Positions 4,881-12,075 of a stretch of 25,992 nucleotides of DNA are shown piece by piece. The stretch is taken from NCBI GenBank assembly GCA_020724105.1, contig DYHP01000006.1:1-25992 (forward strand). Direction: 5' to 3'. This stretch comes from Candidatus Methylomirabilis sp. (GTDB taxonomy: Bacteria > Patescibacteriota > Patescibacteriia > DYHP01). Made by a program: the position numbers and the translations under genes. The notes beneath the pieces were generated by a model, which was given only the letters and a program-made list of their open reading frames with translations, had not been told where the DNA came from and ran no database searches. Within the stretch, counting starts at the first letter, position 1; the number at the start of each line of letters is the position of its first letter.

Positions 4881-6320
4881 TTAAGATGTAATCAACTCAC
4901 TTAACTCCTCTCTTTTTTGCATCATTAACTCTTCTGTTTTTGCCTCTAAATTAAGCCGTAAAAGGGGTTCTGTATTAGACAATCTGACATTAAACCACCA
5001 ATCGCTAAAATCCAAACGCAAACCGTCGATTCGGATGACTTTTTCCGCGCCGGCGGAGTATTTTTCTTCGATTTTTTTTATGATTTTTTCCTTCCCCGAC
5101 GCCAAGGGTCGGAGTCCGCCTTGGACGGAGTCGCGGACTTCAAAATTGATTTCACCCGAATGGAAATATTTTTTAAAATCGCGGACCGCCTCGCTCATTT
5201 TTAACCTCCCTTTGCCCCTCCCTACATAAGGAGGGGTTAAATATTTTAAAAGCAAAAGCAAGCACAAATCGGGCGATTCGGCGAAATAAAAATCGCGGAA
5301 ATAAAAATGGTTGGAAAGTTCGCCGCCGAAAACCGCGCCGCCTTTTGCCATAATATTTTTAATCGGCGCGTGCCCCACCGGCGTCATCTCGGGGGTTCCT
5401 CCCGCTTTTTTAATGGTTTCCGTCACAATGTTTGAACAGCGCACGTCGTAAAGAATTTTGGCGCCCGGATATTTTTTAAGCATCATCTCGGCAAATATTG
5501 CCGTCAAAAAATCTCCGCGGACAATTTCGCCGTTTTCATCCGTCACCGCGATTCTGTCGCCGTCACCGTCAAGCGCCACGCCAAAATCCGCCTTTTCTTT
5601 TAAAATCGCCTCGCGCAAATCCCTTAAATTTTCCTGCTTAGTCGGGTTGGCTTCATGATTCGGAAAATTTCCGTCCGGCTCAAAATATAAAGGAATAAGC
5701 GTTGTCTTGAAGTCTAACTCCAACACACTTAACATTTTCTTTAAAGAAAGTCCGCCCATGCCGTTGCCGGCGTCAGCGGCGATTCGAAATTTTCTGACAT
5801 CCGATGTCCCGAGGACGTCGGATGTCTTTAAACCCGAAAAACTCAAAATTTTCTCAATATACGGATTAAGCATTTCCGTTTCCACTGTGTTGCCCGATGG
5901 CTTGTCCTCCCAAGTATTTTTTAAAACCAGTTCTTTGATTTTATCCATTCCGCTGACTCCGCCAATAGGTAAAGCATTGCCGCGCACGAGTTTCAAACCG
6001 TTATATTGTTTGGGGTTGTGCGAGGCGGTAATCATTATTCCGGCGTCGTGCAAATCGTATTCACCGACTGAAAAATAAAAAACCGGCGAAGAACATATGC
6101 CGATGTCAATCACATCAGCGCCTTCTTTCAAAATTCCTTTTGTTAATGTTTCAAAAAGCGCCTCGGAAGACAGGCGGCAGTCGCGGCCGACCACCACTGA
6201 TTTTGCGCCGGTAAAAACAACAAGCGCCCGCCCAATGCGGTAAACGACTTCTTCGTCAATTTCATTCGGATAAATCCCCCTTATATCATAGGCCTTAAAG
6301 ATGTTCGGATTGATTGTCAT
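4881..6320 (-). CDS. Phosphomannomutase/phosphoglucomutase (alpha-D-phosphohexomutase)
   Basis: 479 residues; interconverts hexose 6- and 1-phosphates, feeding sugar-nucleotide and surface polysaccharide synthesis. Seen: N-terminal FKAYDIRGIYP, the active serine in TASHNP (S100), the magnesium loop DGDGDR (251-256), a sugar-specificity GGELSNHFYF segment, and the phosphate-binding SNTEPLLRLNLEA near the C-terminus. The protein is interrupted in frame by three palindromic segments, at about residues 165-175 (5796-5826), 360-373 (5201-5240) and 395-407 (5100-5136). They fall between recognised motifs, so the enzyme is probably still active. It has its own divergent promoter facing lemA. Confidence 0.92.
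   Translation of the reverse strand: MTINPNIFKAYDIRGIYPNEIDEEVVYRIGRALVVFTGAKSVVVGRDCRLSSEALFETLTKGILKEGADVIDIGICSSPVFYFSVGEYDLHDAGIMITASHNPKQYNGLKLVRGNALPIGGVSGMDKIKELVLKNTWEDKPSGNTVETEMLNPYIEKILSFSGLKTSDVLGTSDVRKFRIAADAGNGMGGLSLKKMLSVLELDFKTTLIPLYFEPDGNFPNHEANPTKQENLRDLREAILKEKADFGVALDGDGDRIAVTDENGEIVRGDFLTAIFAEMMLKKYPGAKILYDVRCSNIVTETIKKAGGTPEMTPVGHAPIKNIMAKGGAVFGGELSNHFYFRDFYFAESPDLCLLLLLKYLTPPYVGRGKGRLKMSEAVRDFKKYFHSGEINFEVRDSVQGGLRPLASGKEKIIKKIEEKYSAGAEKVIRIDGLRLDFSDWWFNVRLSNTEPLLRLNLEAKTEELMMQKREELSELITS
5100..5136. repeat. In-frame palindromic segment in phosphohexomutase (1)
   Basis: CCAAGG (5102-5107) with CCTTGG (5119-5124) and overlapping GGAGTCCGCC / GGACGGAGTC units. In the protein it reads as SVQGGLRPLASGK, extra to the usual family sequence between FEVRD and the KIEEKY helix. 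Confidence 0.6.
5201..5240. repeat. In-frame palindromic segment in phosphohexomutase (2)
   Basis: CCCCTCC (5215-5221) and GGAGGGG (5230-5236) inside TTAACC (5201-5206)/GGTTAA (5235-5240). It reads TPPYVGRGKGRLK in the protein. A longer relative with the same CCCCTCC..GGGGG design is at 18060-18121. Confidence 0.65.
5796..5826. repeat. In-frame palindromic segment in phosphohexomutase (3)
   Basis: GACATCCGATGTCC (5796-5809) and GGACGTCGGATGTC (5813-5826) pair over 14 bp with one G-T and a 3-nt loop. It reads LKTSDVLGTSDV in the protein. Confidence 0.75.
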
Positions 6321-6327
6321 AATGTTA

Positions 6328-6356
6328 TTGTCATATTGTTATAGAAAGTATATAAT
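6328..6356 (+). promoter_or_regulatory. Promoter for lemA
   Basis: TTGTCA (6328-6333), a 17-bp spacer and a perfect TATAAT (6351-6356). The start would be near 6363, giving a leader of about 115 nt that holds the inverted repeat at 6377-6464. It overlaps the divergent promoter of the phosphohexomutase. Confidence 0.65.
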
Positions 6357-6375
6357 AAACATATAAATTAAACAA
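6347..6375 (-). promoter_or_regulatory. Promoter for the phosphohexomutase
   Basis: On the minus strand TTGTTT (6375-6370), a 17-bp spacer and TATACT (6352-6347). The start would be near 6340, about 20 nt before the ATG at 6320. Its -10 overlaps that of the lemA promoter, so the two probably exclude each other. Confidence 0.6.
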
Positions 6376-6376
6376 T

Positions 6377-6464
6377 GACTTTTAATCCCTTAACTTTTGA
6401 CATTTGGATAGATTTTATCTTGAAATTTATTTTATTCATTGTCAAGAATCAAGGATTAAGAGTC
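6377..6464. repeat. Imperfect 25-bp inverted repeat in the lemA leader
   Basis: GACTTTTAATCCCTTAAC... (6377-6402) faces ...AAGGATTAAGAGTC (6440-6464) with about five mismatches and a 37-nt loop. It lies wholly in the predicted lemA 5' leader, ending 13 bases before the ATG. Confidence 0.6.
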
Positions 6465-6477
6465 AACGGTTAACTAT

Positions 6478-7035
6478 ATGAATCTTTATGTCAAAATCTT
6501 TCTCGCCATTTTTGGTTTAATAATTATTTGGCTCATTTGGACATTCAACCGCCTCGTGATAAGGCGGAACCGCGTTGACGAAGCATGGGCCGACGTTGAC
6601 GTGCAACTTAAAAGACGTTACAACCTCATCCCGAATCTGATTGAAACAGTCAAGGCCTATGCCCGACACGAATCACAAACGTTAAGTAAGGTTACCGAAA
6701 TGCGCAATTTGGCCATGGCTGCCAAAACCTTGCCGGAACACGAAAAAGCAGAAAAGTCGTTAAGCGGCGCGCTCTTGAACCTTTTTGCCGTGGCGGAAAA
6801 TTATCCCGACCTCAAGGCGTCGCAGAATTTTTTGCAACTTCAAAACGACTTGACCGACGCCGAGGACAAAATTCAGGCGGCAAGGAGATTTTACAACGTC
6901 AATGTCAGGGATTTTAACAACGCGCTCCAAGTTTTCCCAAACAGCATCATCGCCAAATTCTTTCACTTCGAAGCAGTGAAATTTTTTGCAATTGAAAACG
7001 GCGAGGAAAGACAAACGCCAAAGGTATTTTTTTAA
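6478..7035 (+). CDS. lemA: LemA family protein
   Basis: 185 residues, full family length. One N-terminal membrane helix (about 5-24, IFLAIFGLIIIWLIW) is followed by the LemA coiled helical domain: RNRVDEAWADVDVQLKRRY, NLIPNLIETVKAYA, LKASQNFLQLQNDL, RRFYNVNVRDFNNAL and a terminal FFAIE..PKVFF. LemA proteins are membrane-anchored helical proteins of uncertain role, often encoded next to HtpX-type proteases as here, suggesting a shared envelope quality-control function. No Shine-Dalgarno. htpX follows after 250 bp that hold the composite repeat E2. Confidence 0.93.
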   Translation: MNLYVKIFLAIFGLIIIWLIWTFNRLVIRRNRVDEAWADVDVQLKRRYNLIPNLIETVKAYARHESQTLSKVTEMRNLAMAAKTLPEHEKAEKSLSGALLNLFAVAENYPDLKASQNFLQLQNDLTDAEDKIQAARRFYNVNVRDFNNALQVFPNSIIAKFFHFEAVKFFAIENGEERQTPKVFF

Positions 7036-7044
7036 AAACCCTTC

Positions 7045-7280
7045 CGCCATTTTATGCCATGACTACGCCAATTTACGCCAAAAATTTGGCGTGAGAAGTG
7101 GCGTTGCCTGCCCTGTATCAAGCCGGGGTAAAATGAAACGATTTGGCACAATGAAAGCCGATTTGCCCGCCGAAGCTTTAGCGGAGGCGGGAGGCGAGTT
7201 CCGAGAGAAAACCATTCTAATTAAGAGGCGGACTCCTCGTCGGGCTTTGATACTGGGGTGATGGCGTTTCGTGGCTTCTA
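7045..7280 (+). repeat. E-family repeat, copy E2 (composite, interrupted)
   Basis: The left part holds ACTACGCCAATTTACGCCA then TTTGGCGTGAGAAGTGGCGTTG. The family sequence resumes as TGATGGCGTTTC plus the box GTGGCTTCTA (7271-7280), five bases before the htpX ATG. Between them lies a 152-bp insert (7107-7258). Confidence 0.85.
7107..7258. mobile_element. Insert inside E2 with imperfect terminal inverted repeats
   Basis: The ends CCCTGTATCAAGCC (7111-7124) and GGGCTTTGATACTGGGG (7242-7258) are imperfect reverse complements. A second copy, cut by the window edge, starts at 25927 at exactly the same position of repeat E8; about 66 bp align by eye with roughly ten substitutions and one short indel. 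No long ORF. Nature unknown. Confidence 0.6.
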
Positions 7281-7285
7281 CTGAT

Positions 7286-8182
7286 ATGTACAACCAAATC
7301 GCCTTAAATAAACGCAACAGTTTTTTACTAATCAGTCTGTTTATTATAGTATTGGTCGGATTAGGCGCGGTCATCGGAAAACTTTCAGGAAATTTTGAGG
7401 GCTGGATTTTCGTCGCAGTCATCGTCTCGCTCGCAATGACTCTCTTTTCATATTTTGCCGGCGACAAGGTGGCTTTGGCGACCGCCCGCGCCAAAGAAAT
7501 AAAAAAGGGGGACAATAAATATCTCTGGAATTTGGTTGAAAATCTTTCCATTACCGCCGGGCTCCCGATGCCGAAAATTTACATCATCCCCGATGAATCT
7601 ACAAACGCTTTCGCCACGGGCAGAAATCCGGAAAAATCTTCAATCGCCGTAACCGCGGGCGCCGTAAACAAATTAAGCAAACCTGAACTTGAGGGCGTCC
7701 TGGCGCATGAACTCTGCCATATTAAAAACTACGACATCCGACTAATGATGCTCGTCATAATCCTCGTCGGCAGCGTCGCTTTAATGTCCAACTGGTTTTT
7801 AAGAATGCAATTTTTTGGCGGAAGGCGCGACCGCGACCGCGATGAAGGCAATGTCGGAGCCCTGCTTTTTGTCGTCGGAATCGTTTTGGCGATTCTCTCC
7901 CCCATTGTCGCGCAACTGATACAATTAGCGGTTTCGCGCCAGCGCGAATTTTTAGCCGACGCCTCGGGCGCCATGCTTACTCGCTATCCCGAAGGGCTGG
8001 CAAGCGCCTTGGAACAGATTGGAAAAGAAGGAATGGCGATGAAAACCGCCAATAACGCCACGGCCCATCTTTACATTGCCGACCCGTTTGGCAAGAAAAA
8101 AATTTCGTGGATTCATAAACTTTTTATGACGCATCCGCCTTTGGAGGAACGAATCAAAAAATTAAGAGAAATGGCGATATAA
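7286..8182 (+). CDS. htpX: HtpX-like membrane zinc metalloprotease
   Basis: 298 residues from the ATG at 7286. A GTG 15 bases upstream, within the E2 box, is in frame and would add MASTD. M48 family: zinc ligands in HELCH (H141, H145) and the downstream glutamate in SRQREFLADASGAM (E221). Two membrane helices precede the catalytic part (LLISLFIIVLVGLGAVIG and IFVAVIVSLAMTLFSYFAG) and two follow HELCH, as in HtpX. Its job is degradation of damaged or misassembled membrane proteins, with the active site facing the cytoplasm. C-terminal MTHPPLEERIKKL is the usual family ending. Paired with lemA. Confidence 0.95.
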   Translation: MYNQIALNKRNSFLLISLFIIVLVGLGAVIGKLSGNFEGWIFVAVIVSLAMTLFSYFAGDKVALATARAKEIKKGDNKYLWNLVENLSITAGLPMPKIYIIPDESTNAFATGRNPEKSSIAVTAGAVNKLSKPELEGVLAHELCHIKNYDIRLMMLVIILVGSVALMSNWFLRMQFFGGRRDRDRDEGNVGALLFVVGIVLAILSPIVAQLIQLAVSRQREFLADASGAMLTRYPEGLASALEQIGKEGMAMKTANNATAHLYIADPFGKKKISWIHKLFMTHPPLEERIKKLREMAI

Positions 8183-8186
8183 AATT

Positions 8187-8675
8187 ATGCCGGATGAAAA
8201 AGATTTACGCGACAATTTAAACGCGGACAGAGCAAAAGTAAGAAGGGAGAAAACGATGCAGACCGGCGGCATGGACGGACGGCCATCACCTGCCGAACTT
8301 CTTAAAAAAGGCGGCGCAAAAAATTGTATTAGAGACTTAAGCGCCGAAGCCTTAAGGCAATCCTGGCTGAATTTAATCGATTCGTGGGGTTTGACTTTCA
8401 TTTACATTTTTATCCATTTTCTCGGACATTATCTGGGCGGACCGCTTTCTGGTTTTTTCTGTAAATTCGGCGAAGAAGGAGCCTTTGGTGTAATACCCAA
8501 ACAAGCTCAAGCGGCCATCGGAGCCATTGAAGGAAAAACAGGCGCGGGCGAAACAATTGACGCGGGAAGCGAATACGCCGAATTAGCCGTCTTTGGAATT
8601 CTGGTTGGAGTCGTGCTTTTAATACTTGCCATTGTTTTTATAATATTTGCCGCTATATGGGGACTTTTTAAATAA
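8187..8675 (+). CDS. Hypothetical membrane protein
   Basis: 162 residues. A charged cytoplasmic-looking N-terminus (about 1-60), then hydrophobic segments about 66-92 (LTFIYIFIHFLGHYLGGPLSGFF) and 132-160 (LAVFGILVGVVLLILAIVFIIFAAIW), joined by a glycine-rich polar loop. I do not recognise a named family; its place between HtpX and a chain of exported proteins ending in a pilin-like protein suggests an envelope role (inference). It starts 4 bases after the htpX stop, so co-translation is likely. Confidence 0.75.
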   Translation: MPDEKDLRDNLNADRAKVRREKTMQTGGMDGRPSPAELLKKGGAKNCIRDLSAEALRQSWLNLIDSWGLTFIYIFIHFLGHYLGGPLSGFFCKFGEEGAFGVIPKQAQAAIGAIEGKTGAGETIDAGSEYAELAVFGILVGVVLLILAIVFIIFAAIWGLFK

Positions 8676-8684
8676 ATTATTTAA

Positions 8685-8772
8685 ACGCTATTTAACGCTA
8701 TAACTACTACGCCATCAGACGCTAAAAATCTGGCGTAAAATGGCGTTGTAATGGCGTTAAGTGGCTTCTATA
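8685..8772 (+). repeat. E-family repeat, copy E3
   Basis: ACGCTATTTAACGCTATAAC then CTACTACGCCATCAGACGC, a short AAAAATC centre, and TGGCGTAAAATGGCGTTG, TAATGGCGTTAA, ending in the box GTGGCTTCTA (8761-8770), six bases before the ATG at 8777. It fills the whole gap between the two genes. Here the box is not in frame with the ATG. Confidence 0.85.
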
Positions 8773-8776
8773 AACT

Positions 8777-9970
8777 ATGTTTAATCTCAAAAAAATTCTT
8801 TTAGTAATCTTATTCATCGTCGTTGTTTTCGGCGCCGGCTACGCCATTTACGCCGTTTTCTTTAAGGCGGAAAAACCTCCGGAAATCGTTGCTCCGCCGG
8901 CCGCGGAAGAACGGCCGACGATTCCCGCGAGACTGCCCGGCGCGGTGGAAATGGAAAGGCCGGCGGTAGTTGGAGCGCCGCTTGCCACAGGAGGCATGGC
9001 CGACATTCCGGCAATTGAAACCGCGCCTACTATCGGCGCCAATGTCGCGCAAGGCGGCGAAATCAATTATTACAACGCCTCTGACGGAAAATTCTACAAA
9101 ATAAACGAAGACGGCTCGATTGAGGTCTTGAGCGACAAAATTTTTTATAATGTCGTAAAAGTTACCTGGTCGCCGGACGGAAGCCAAGCGATTTTGGAAT
9201 ATCCCGATGGAAGCAATATTCTTTATAATTTCAAAACGCAAAAACAAGCCACCCTGCCAAAGCACTGGCAGGAATTTGATTTTTCTCCGAATGGAAATAA
9301 AATTGTCGCCAAAAGTATCGGCATGGACGCCTCAAACCGCTGGCTGATTACAGCCGACCCCGATGGCACCAACGCCCAAACCATTGAACATCTCGGCAAT
9401 ATCGCCAATCTGGTCCAAGTTGACTGGTCGCCCAACGGCCAAATTATCGCTTTTGCCAAAGACATCGATAATATGGGAATTACTTCGCAAAACATTCTGT
9501 TTATCGGTCTCAAGGGAGAAAATTTCAAATCAATAACCGTGCCAGGCGTTAAATTTGAAGGACAATGGTCGCCAACCGGCTCGAAAATCCTTTATAGCGC
9601 CACCTCTCAAGCCAGCAATTATCTGCCGCTCCTGTGGATTATCAACGCCGATTTGTCGAATATCGGCGCCAACCGCCGTTCTTTGGGCATCAACACTTGG
9701 GCGAGAAAATGCGCTTTCGCCAATGAAAACACTCTTTACTGCGCCATACCCCAAAACCTTCGCCGCGGCGCCGGCCTCTCGCCCGATTTAGCAAAAACAA
9801 GTCCTGATTCAATTTGGAAAATAAACCTGACCACCGGTCAAAAAACAATTGTCATCACTCCTTCTGTTTTAATGAACATGAACTCCTTAAGCGTTTCTGC
9901 GGATGAAAATTATTTATATTTTGTGGACGGACTCACCAATACCATACGCAAGATTAAATTAAAAATTTAA
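8777..9970 (+). CDS. Membrane-anchored TolB/WD40-like beta-propeller protein
   Basis: 397 residues. An N-terminal membrane helix (about 7-29, LLVILFIVVVFGAGYAIYAVF), a Pro/Ala-rich linker to about 90, then a propeller with repeated PD40/WD40-like blades: VTWSPDGSQAILEY, FDFSPNGNKIVAKS, VDWSPNGQIIAFAK, GQWSPTGSKILYS and a last blade LSVSADENYLYFVDG. It is exported and anchored facing outward, most likely a scaffold or binding protein; no enzyme motif is visible. It is followed 24 bases later by the thioredoxin-fold gene. Confidence 0.82.
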   Translation: MFNLKKILLVILFIVVVFGAGYAIYAVFFKAEKPPEIVAPPAAEERPTIPARLPGAVEMERPAVVGAPLATGGMADIPAIETAPTIGANVAQGGEINYYNASDGKFYKINEDGSIEVLSDKIFYNVVKVTWSPDGSQAILEYPDGSNILYNFKTQKQATLPKHWQEFDFSPNGNKIVAKSIGMDASNRWLITADPDGTNAQTIEHLGNIANLVQVDWSPNGQIIAFAKDIDNMGITSQNILFIGLKGENFKSITVPGVKFEGQWSPTGSKILYSATSQASNYLPLLWIINADLSNIGANRRSLGINTWARKCAFANENTLYCAIPQNLRRGAGLSPDLAKTSPDSIWKINLTTGQKTIVITPSVLMNMNSLSVSADENYLYFVDGLTNTIRKIKLKI

Positions 9971-9994
9971 AATTAAAAATTAAAAATTTTTAAC

Positions 9995-10681
9995 ATGCAC
10001 CATCGCTATTACATCGCAATCGTCTTAATTTCTATTGCCAGTTTCTTGGTTTTGTTTATCTTCTTCGCCGCAACCTTCCTCCCCGACGCAAACCGGAAAA
10101 CGCCGAAATCTGACAACCCCAAAGAATCCCGACAAGTCGGGACCTACGGGGCAGGCTTAAATCTTAAATCTGAAATCTCGTCGCCGCAGGTGAACTTCAC
10201 CGACCCGGCAAGAGGGAAAAAAGACGCGCCGAACACCCTTGTCGTTTACGGCGACTTTCTGTGCCACTACACAAAAAGCGCGGTGGCTATTTTGAAAAAA
10301 TTAACCGATGACCATCCCGGTAGAATCAAAGTTGTCTGGAAGGACTTTCCGGTTCATTCGGGGAATCCTTTCGACACCCTCGCGTCGCAAGCCGCGCATT
10401 GCGCCAAAGAACAAGGTGAATTCTGGCCTTACCACGATTTAATCTTTGAAAATCAAAATCAGATTTCGCCGTCATTTCTGCTCGCGCTTGCCGACAAAGT
10501 AGGTTTGGACAAAGGAAAATTTTTGAACTGTCTTCAAACCGAAAAAACAAAACCAAAAGTAACAAGCAACTTAAACGAGACGCGCGCTTTGGGGCTTGAC
10601 GGAACGCCCACCCTGTTTCTTAACGGAACAAGATACGATGGGAAGATTAGTTATGAAAATTTAGAGATGATGATGAAATAG
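9995..10681 (+). CDS. DsbA-like thioredoxin-fold protein with CxxT instead of CxxC
   Basis: 228 residues. Signal anchor about 6-27 (YIAIVLISIASFLVLFIFFAA). The DsbA-like domain has VVYGDFLCHYTKSAV where the redox CxxC is expected: codons TGC CAC TAC ACA give C90-H-Y-T93. The cis-proline loop GTPTLFLNGTRYDG and the helical insert HCAKEQGEFWPYHDLIFENQ are intact. So the fold is that of DsbA/BdbD-type proteins, but the second active cysteine is missing. It might act as an isomerase or chaperone-like form, or use another cysteine (in AAHCAKE or LNCLQTE). A small palindrome (TCCCGAC/GTCGGGA, 10127-10142) lies in frame in the linker. Confidence 0.82.
   Translation: MHHRYYIAIVLISIASFLVLFIFFAATFLPDANRKTPKSDNPKESRQVGTYGAGLNLKSEISSPQVNFTDPARGKKDAPNTLVVYGDFLCHYTKSAVAILKKLTDDHPGRIKVVWKDFPVHSGNPFDTLASQAAHCAKEQGEFWPYHDLIFENQNQISPSFLLALADKVGLDKGKFLNCLQTEKTKPKVTSNLNETRALGLDGTPTLFLNGTRYDGKISYENLEMMMK
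10127..10142. repeat. Small in-frame palindrome in the DsbA-like gene
   Basis: TCCCGAC (10127-10133) and GTCGGGA (10136-10142) are exact reverse complements with a 2-nt loop, in the linker between the membrane anchor and the thioredoxin domain. Confidence 0.5.
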
Positions 10682-10683
10682 AT

Positions 10684-10770
10684 ATAGAAGCCACACGACG
10701 CCATAACAACGCCAATCAAACGCCAAAAATTTATAGCGTAAATTGGCGTAGTGATAGCGTAAAATAACGA
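10684..10770 (-). repeat. E-family repeat, copy E4
   Basis: Starts 3 bases after the DsbA-like stop with the inverted box TAGAAGCCAC. Hexamers then come at 10-, 11- and 11-bp steps (gacGCCAtaacaacGCCA, atcaaacGCCA), a centre AAAATTTATA, and the arm AGCGTAAATTGGCGTAG. The start codon of the next gene (10779) is at the end without the box. About 30 bases including the box are identical to E1, which precedes a paralogous gene. Confidence 0.85.
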
Positions 10771-10778
10771 GATGTAAC

Positions 10779-12026
10779 ATGTTTAGAAAACACCATAAAA
10801 TTATTTTAATAGTTGCAATCCTGAGCGTAATATTCCTCTGGGGTAATATTGTTTTTGCCCAAGAAGCCGAAACGCCGAAGGAAATAGAAGGTCCTAAATT
10901 GCAAATGCCCATTCCGGACGTGCCGCAACTTTCTAAAATACAAGTTAAAGGCGAGAAAATATCCGTTCCGTGGATTGCCGAATACATCGCCGGCGTTTAC
11001 AAATACGGCGTCGCCCTGGCGGTTTCCTTAACCATTTTTATGCTCATGGCGGGCGGGTTTTTTTGGATTACCGCCGCGGGCGAACCTAAAAAAATCGACA
11101 AGGCCAGGACGATTATCACTGATGCCGTAATCGGCTTAATTTTGGCCCTGGGCTCTTATTTAATTCTTTTCACCATCAATCCGGATTTGGTGAAGTTTAA
11201 GGCGATACAACTCAAATTAGTTAAAGGAGAGCTTTGGGAAACAACAGTCGACTTAGAACTTGCCACCATAACCACGGATACGGGCTCAGCAGGAGAAGTG
11301 ATGTCTACATCTGTTTTTACTGCTCCTAACGCGGCCTGCCCAATTACATTTACTGAAAGCCAACCTGATTCAAAAAAAATGCAGGTTTCACCGCGCAGCC
11401 TCGAATTTATACAAAAAATTGCTTCTGGTCTAACCACTGAAACAACACCTGAAAAAATAAGAAAAATCGGCATGGCGGCGCGAGATTGCGCGGTAAGTTT
11501 AGGCAGTTGCGGTAAAACCACTAGTGTTATTCAAACTATCGCTATACAAGGAGGGGAATCAGGTGAAGAATGCTACAGAGGGAAAGGCGTAAGAGGAGCT
11601 GATTGCGTGGACGCAGCTTCCATAAAGAGTATATCTACAAAATTATCAAAATGGATAAATAGCGTAAACTGTTGTCTCTATAATTCAAAATTTCCAGAGG
11701 CATGCAAACAAACTCCTTGCGTTGAAAGCGGTGTCAGTAATAAAGAAGCATCTAAAAAAATAGTCATTGCCAAACTTAGCGCCGAATCAGATATGTCTGG
11801 CTGGCCCGAATCCTGGCTTAATCTCTTGCAACCAGGCGATGAAATAGTGGTTTATAATGCCAATGACTCTTATAGTGGCGGGCACTCCGTAACATTCTTG
11901 GGCTGGAAAAATTTTAATAATAAAGTAGCCATCGTAGTAAGTGCCAGCTGGGGTAGCCCCGTAAAAATTAATGAAACAAATTTAAAAAATGCGATACTTA
12001 GAAAAATCACTCGCCCGCAATACTAA
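10779..12026 (+). CDS. Pilin-like membrane protein with putative cysteine-peptidase C-terminus
   Basis: 415 residues. Signal peptide 1-28 (MFRKHHKIILIVAIL...FAQ), nearly identical to that of the gene at 2483. Two helices about 75-97 and 106-128 flank GGFFWITAAGEPKKIDKA, the T4SS-pilin-like hairpin. Instead of Ig domains, residues about 210-415 form a Cys-containing domain with GADCVDAASIKS (C276), LLQPGDEIVVYN and GGHSVTFLGW (H369). That order resembles an NlpC/P60 or CHAP-type fold (Cys, GD strand, His), which in other proteins cleaves peptidoglycan. The Cys-His spacing of 93 is longer than usual and other cysteines are interleaved, so the enzyme call is tentative. It could remodel the wall for a secretion or pilus system. 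Confidence 0.75.
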   Translation: MFRKHHKIILIVAILSVIFLWGNIVFAQEAETPKEIEGPKLQMPIPDVPQLSKIQVKGEKISVPWIAEYIAGVYKYGVALAVSLTIFMLMAGGFFWITAAGEPKKIDKARTIITDAVIGLILALGSYLILFTINPDLVKFKAIQLKLVKGELWETTVDLELATITTDTGSAGEVMSTSVFTAPNAACPITFTESQPDSKKMQVSPRSLEFIQKIASGLTTETTPEKIRKIGMAARDCAVSLGSCGKTTSVIQTIAIQGGESGEECYRGKGVRGADCVDAASIKSISTKLSKWINSVNCCLYNSKFPEACKQTPCVESGVSNKEASKKIVIAKLSAESDMSGWPESWLNLLQPGDEIVVYNANDSYSGGHSVTFLGWKNFNNKVAIVVSASWGSPVKINETNLKNAILRKITRPQY

Positions 12027-12047
12027 AATTAATTCACTTAATTTATT

Positions 12048-12074
12048 ATTTATCGTAGTTAAACTACGATAAAT
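12048..12074. repeat. Perfect 13-bp hairpin just before radA
   Basis: ATTTATCGTAGTT (12048-12060) and AACTACGATAAAT (12062-12074) are exact reverse complements with a single-base loop centre, ending one base before the radA ATG. Without a T-run it is not a classical terminator. It would occlude the start region in the mRNA. Confidence 0.7.
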
Positions 12075-12075
12075 T

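Noticed and set aside
7841..7870. GACCGCGACCGCGAT repeat in htpX as an inserted element
   Set aside because: A short codon repeat (RDRDRD) in the variable loop between membrane helices; no inverted structure of note.
8650..8690. A promoter for the propeller gene upstream of E3 (TTGCCG...)
   Set aside because: With 17-20 bp spacing no acceptable -10 is found, and the upstream gene ends here, so read-through is as likely.
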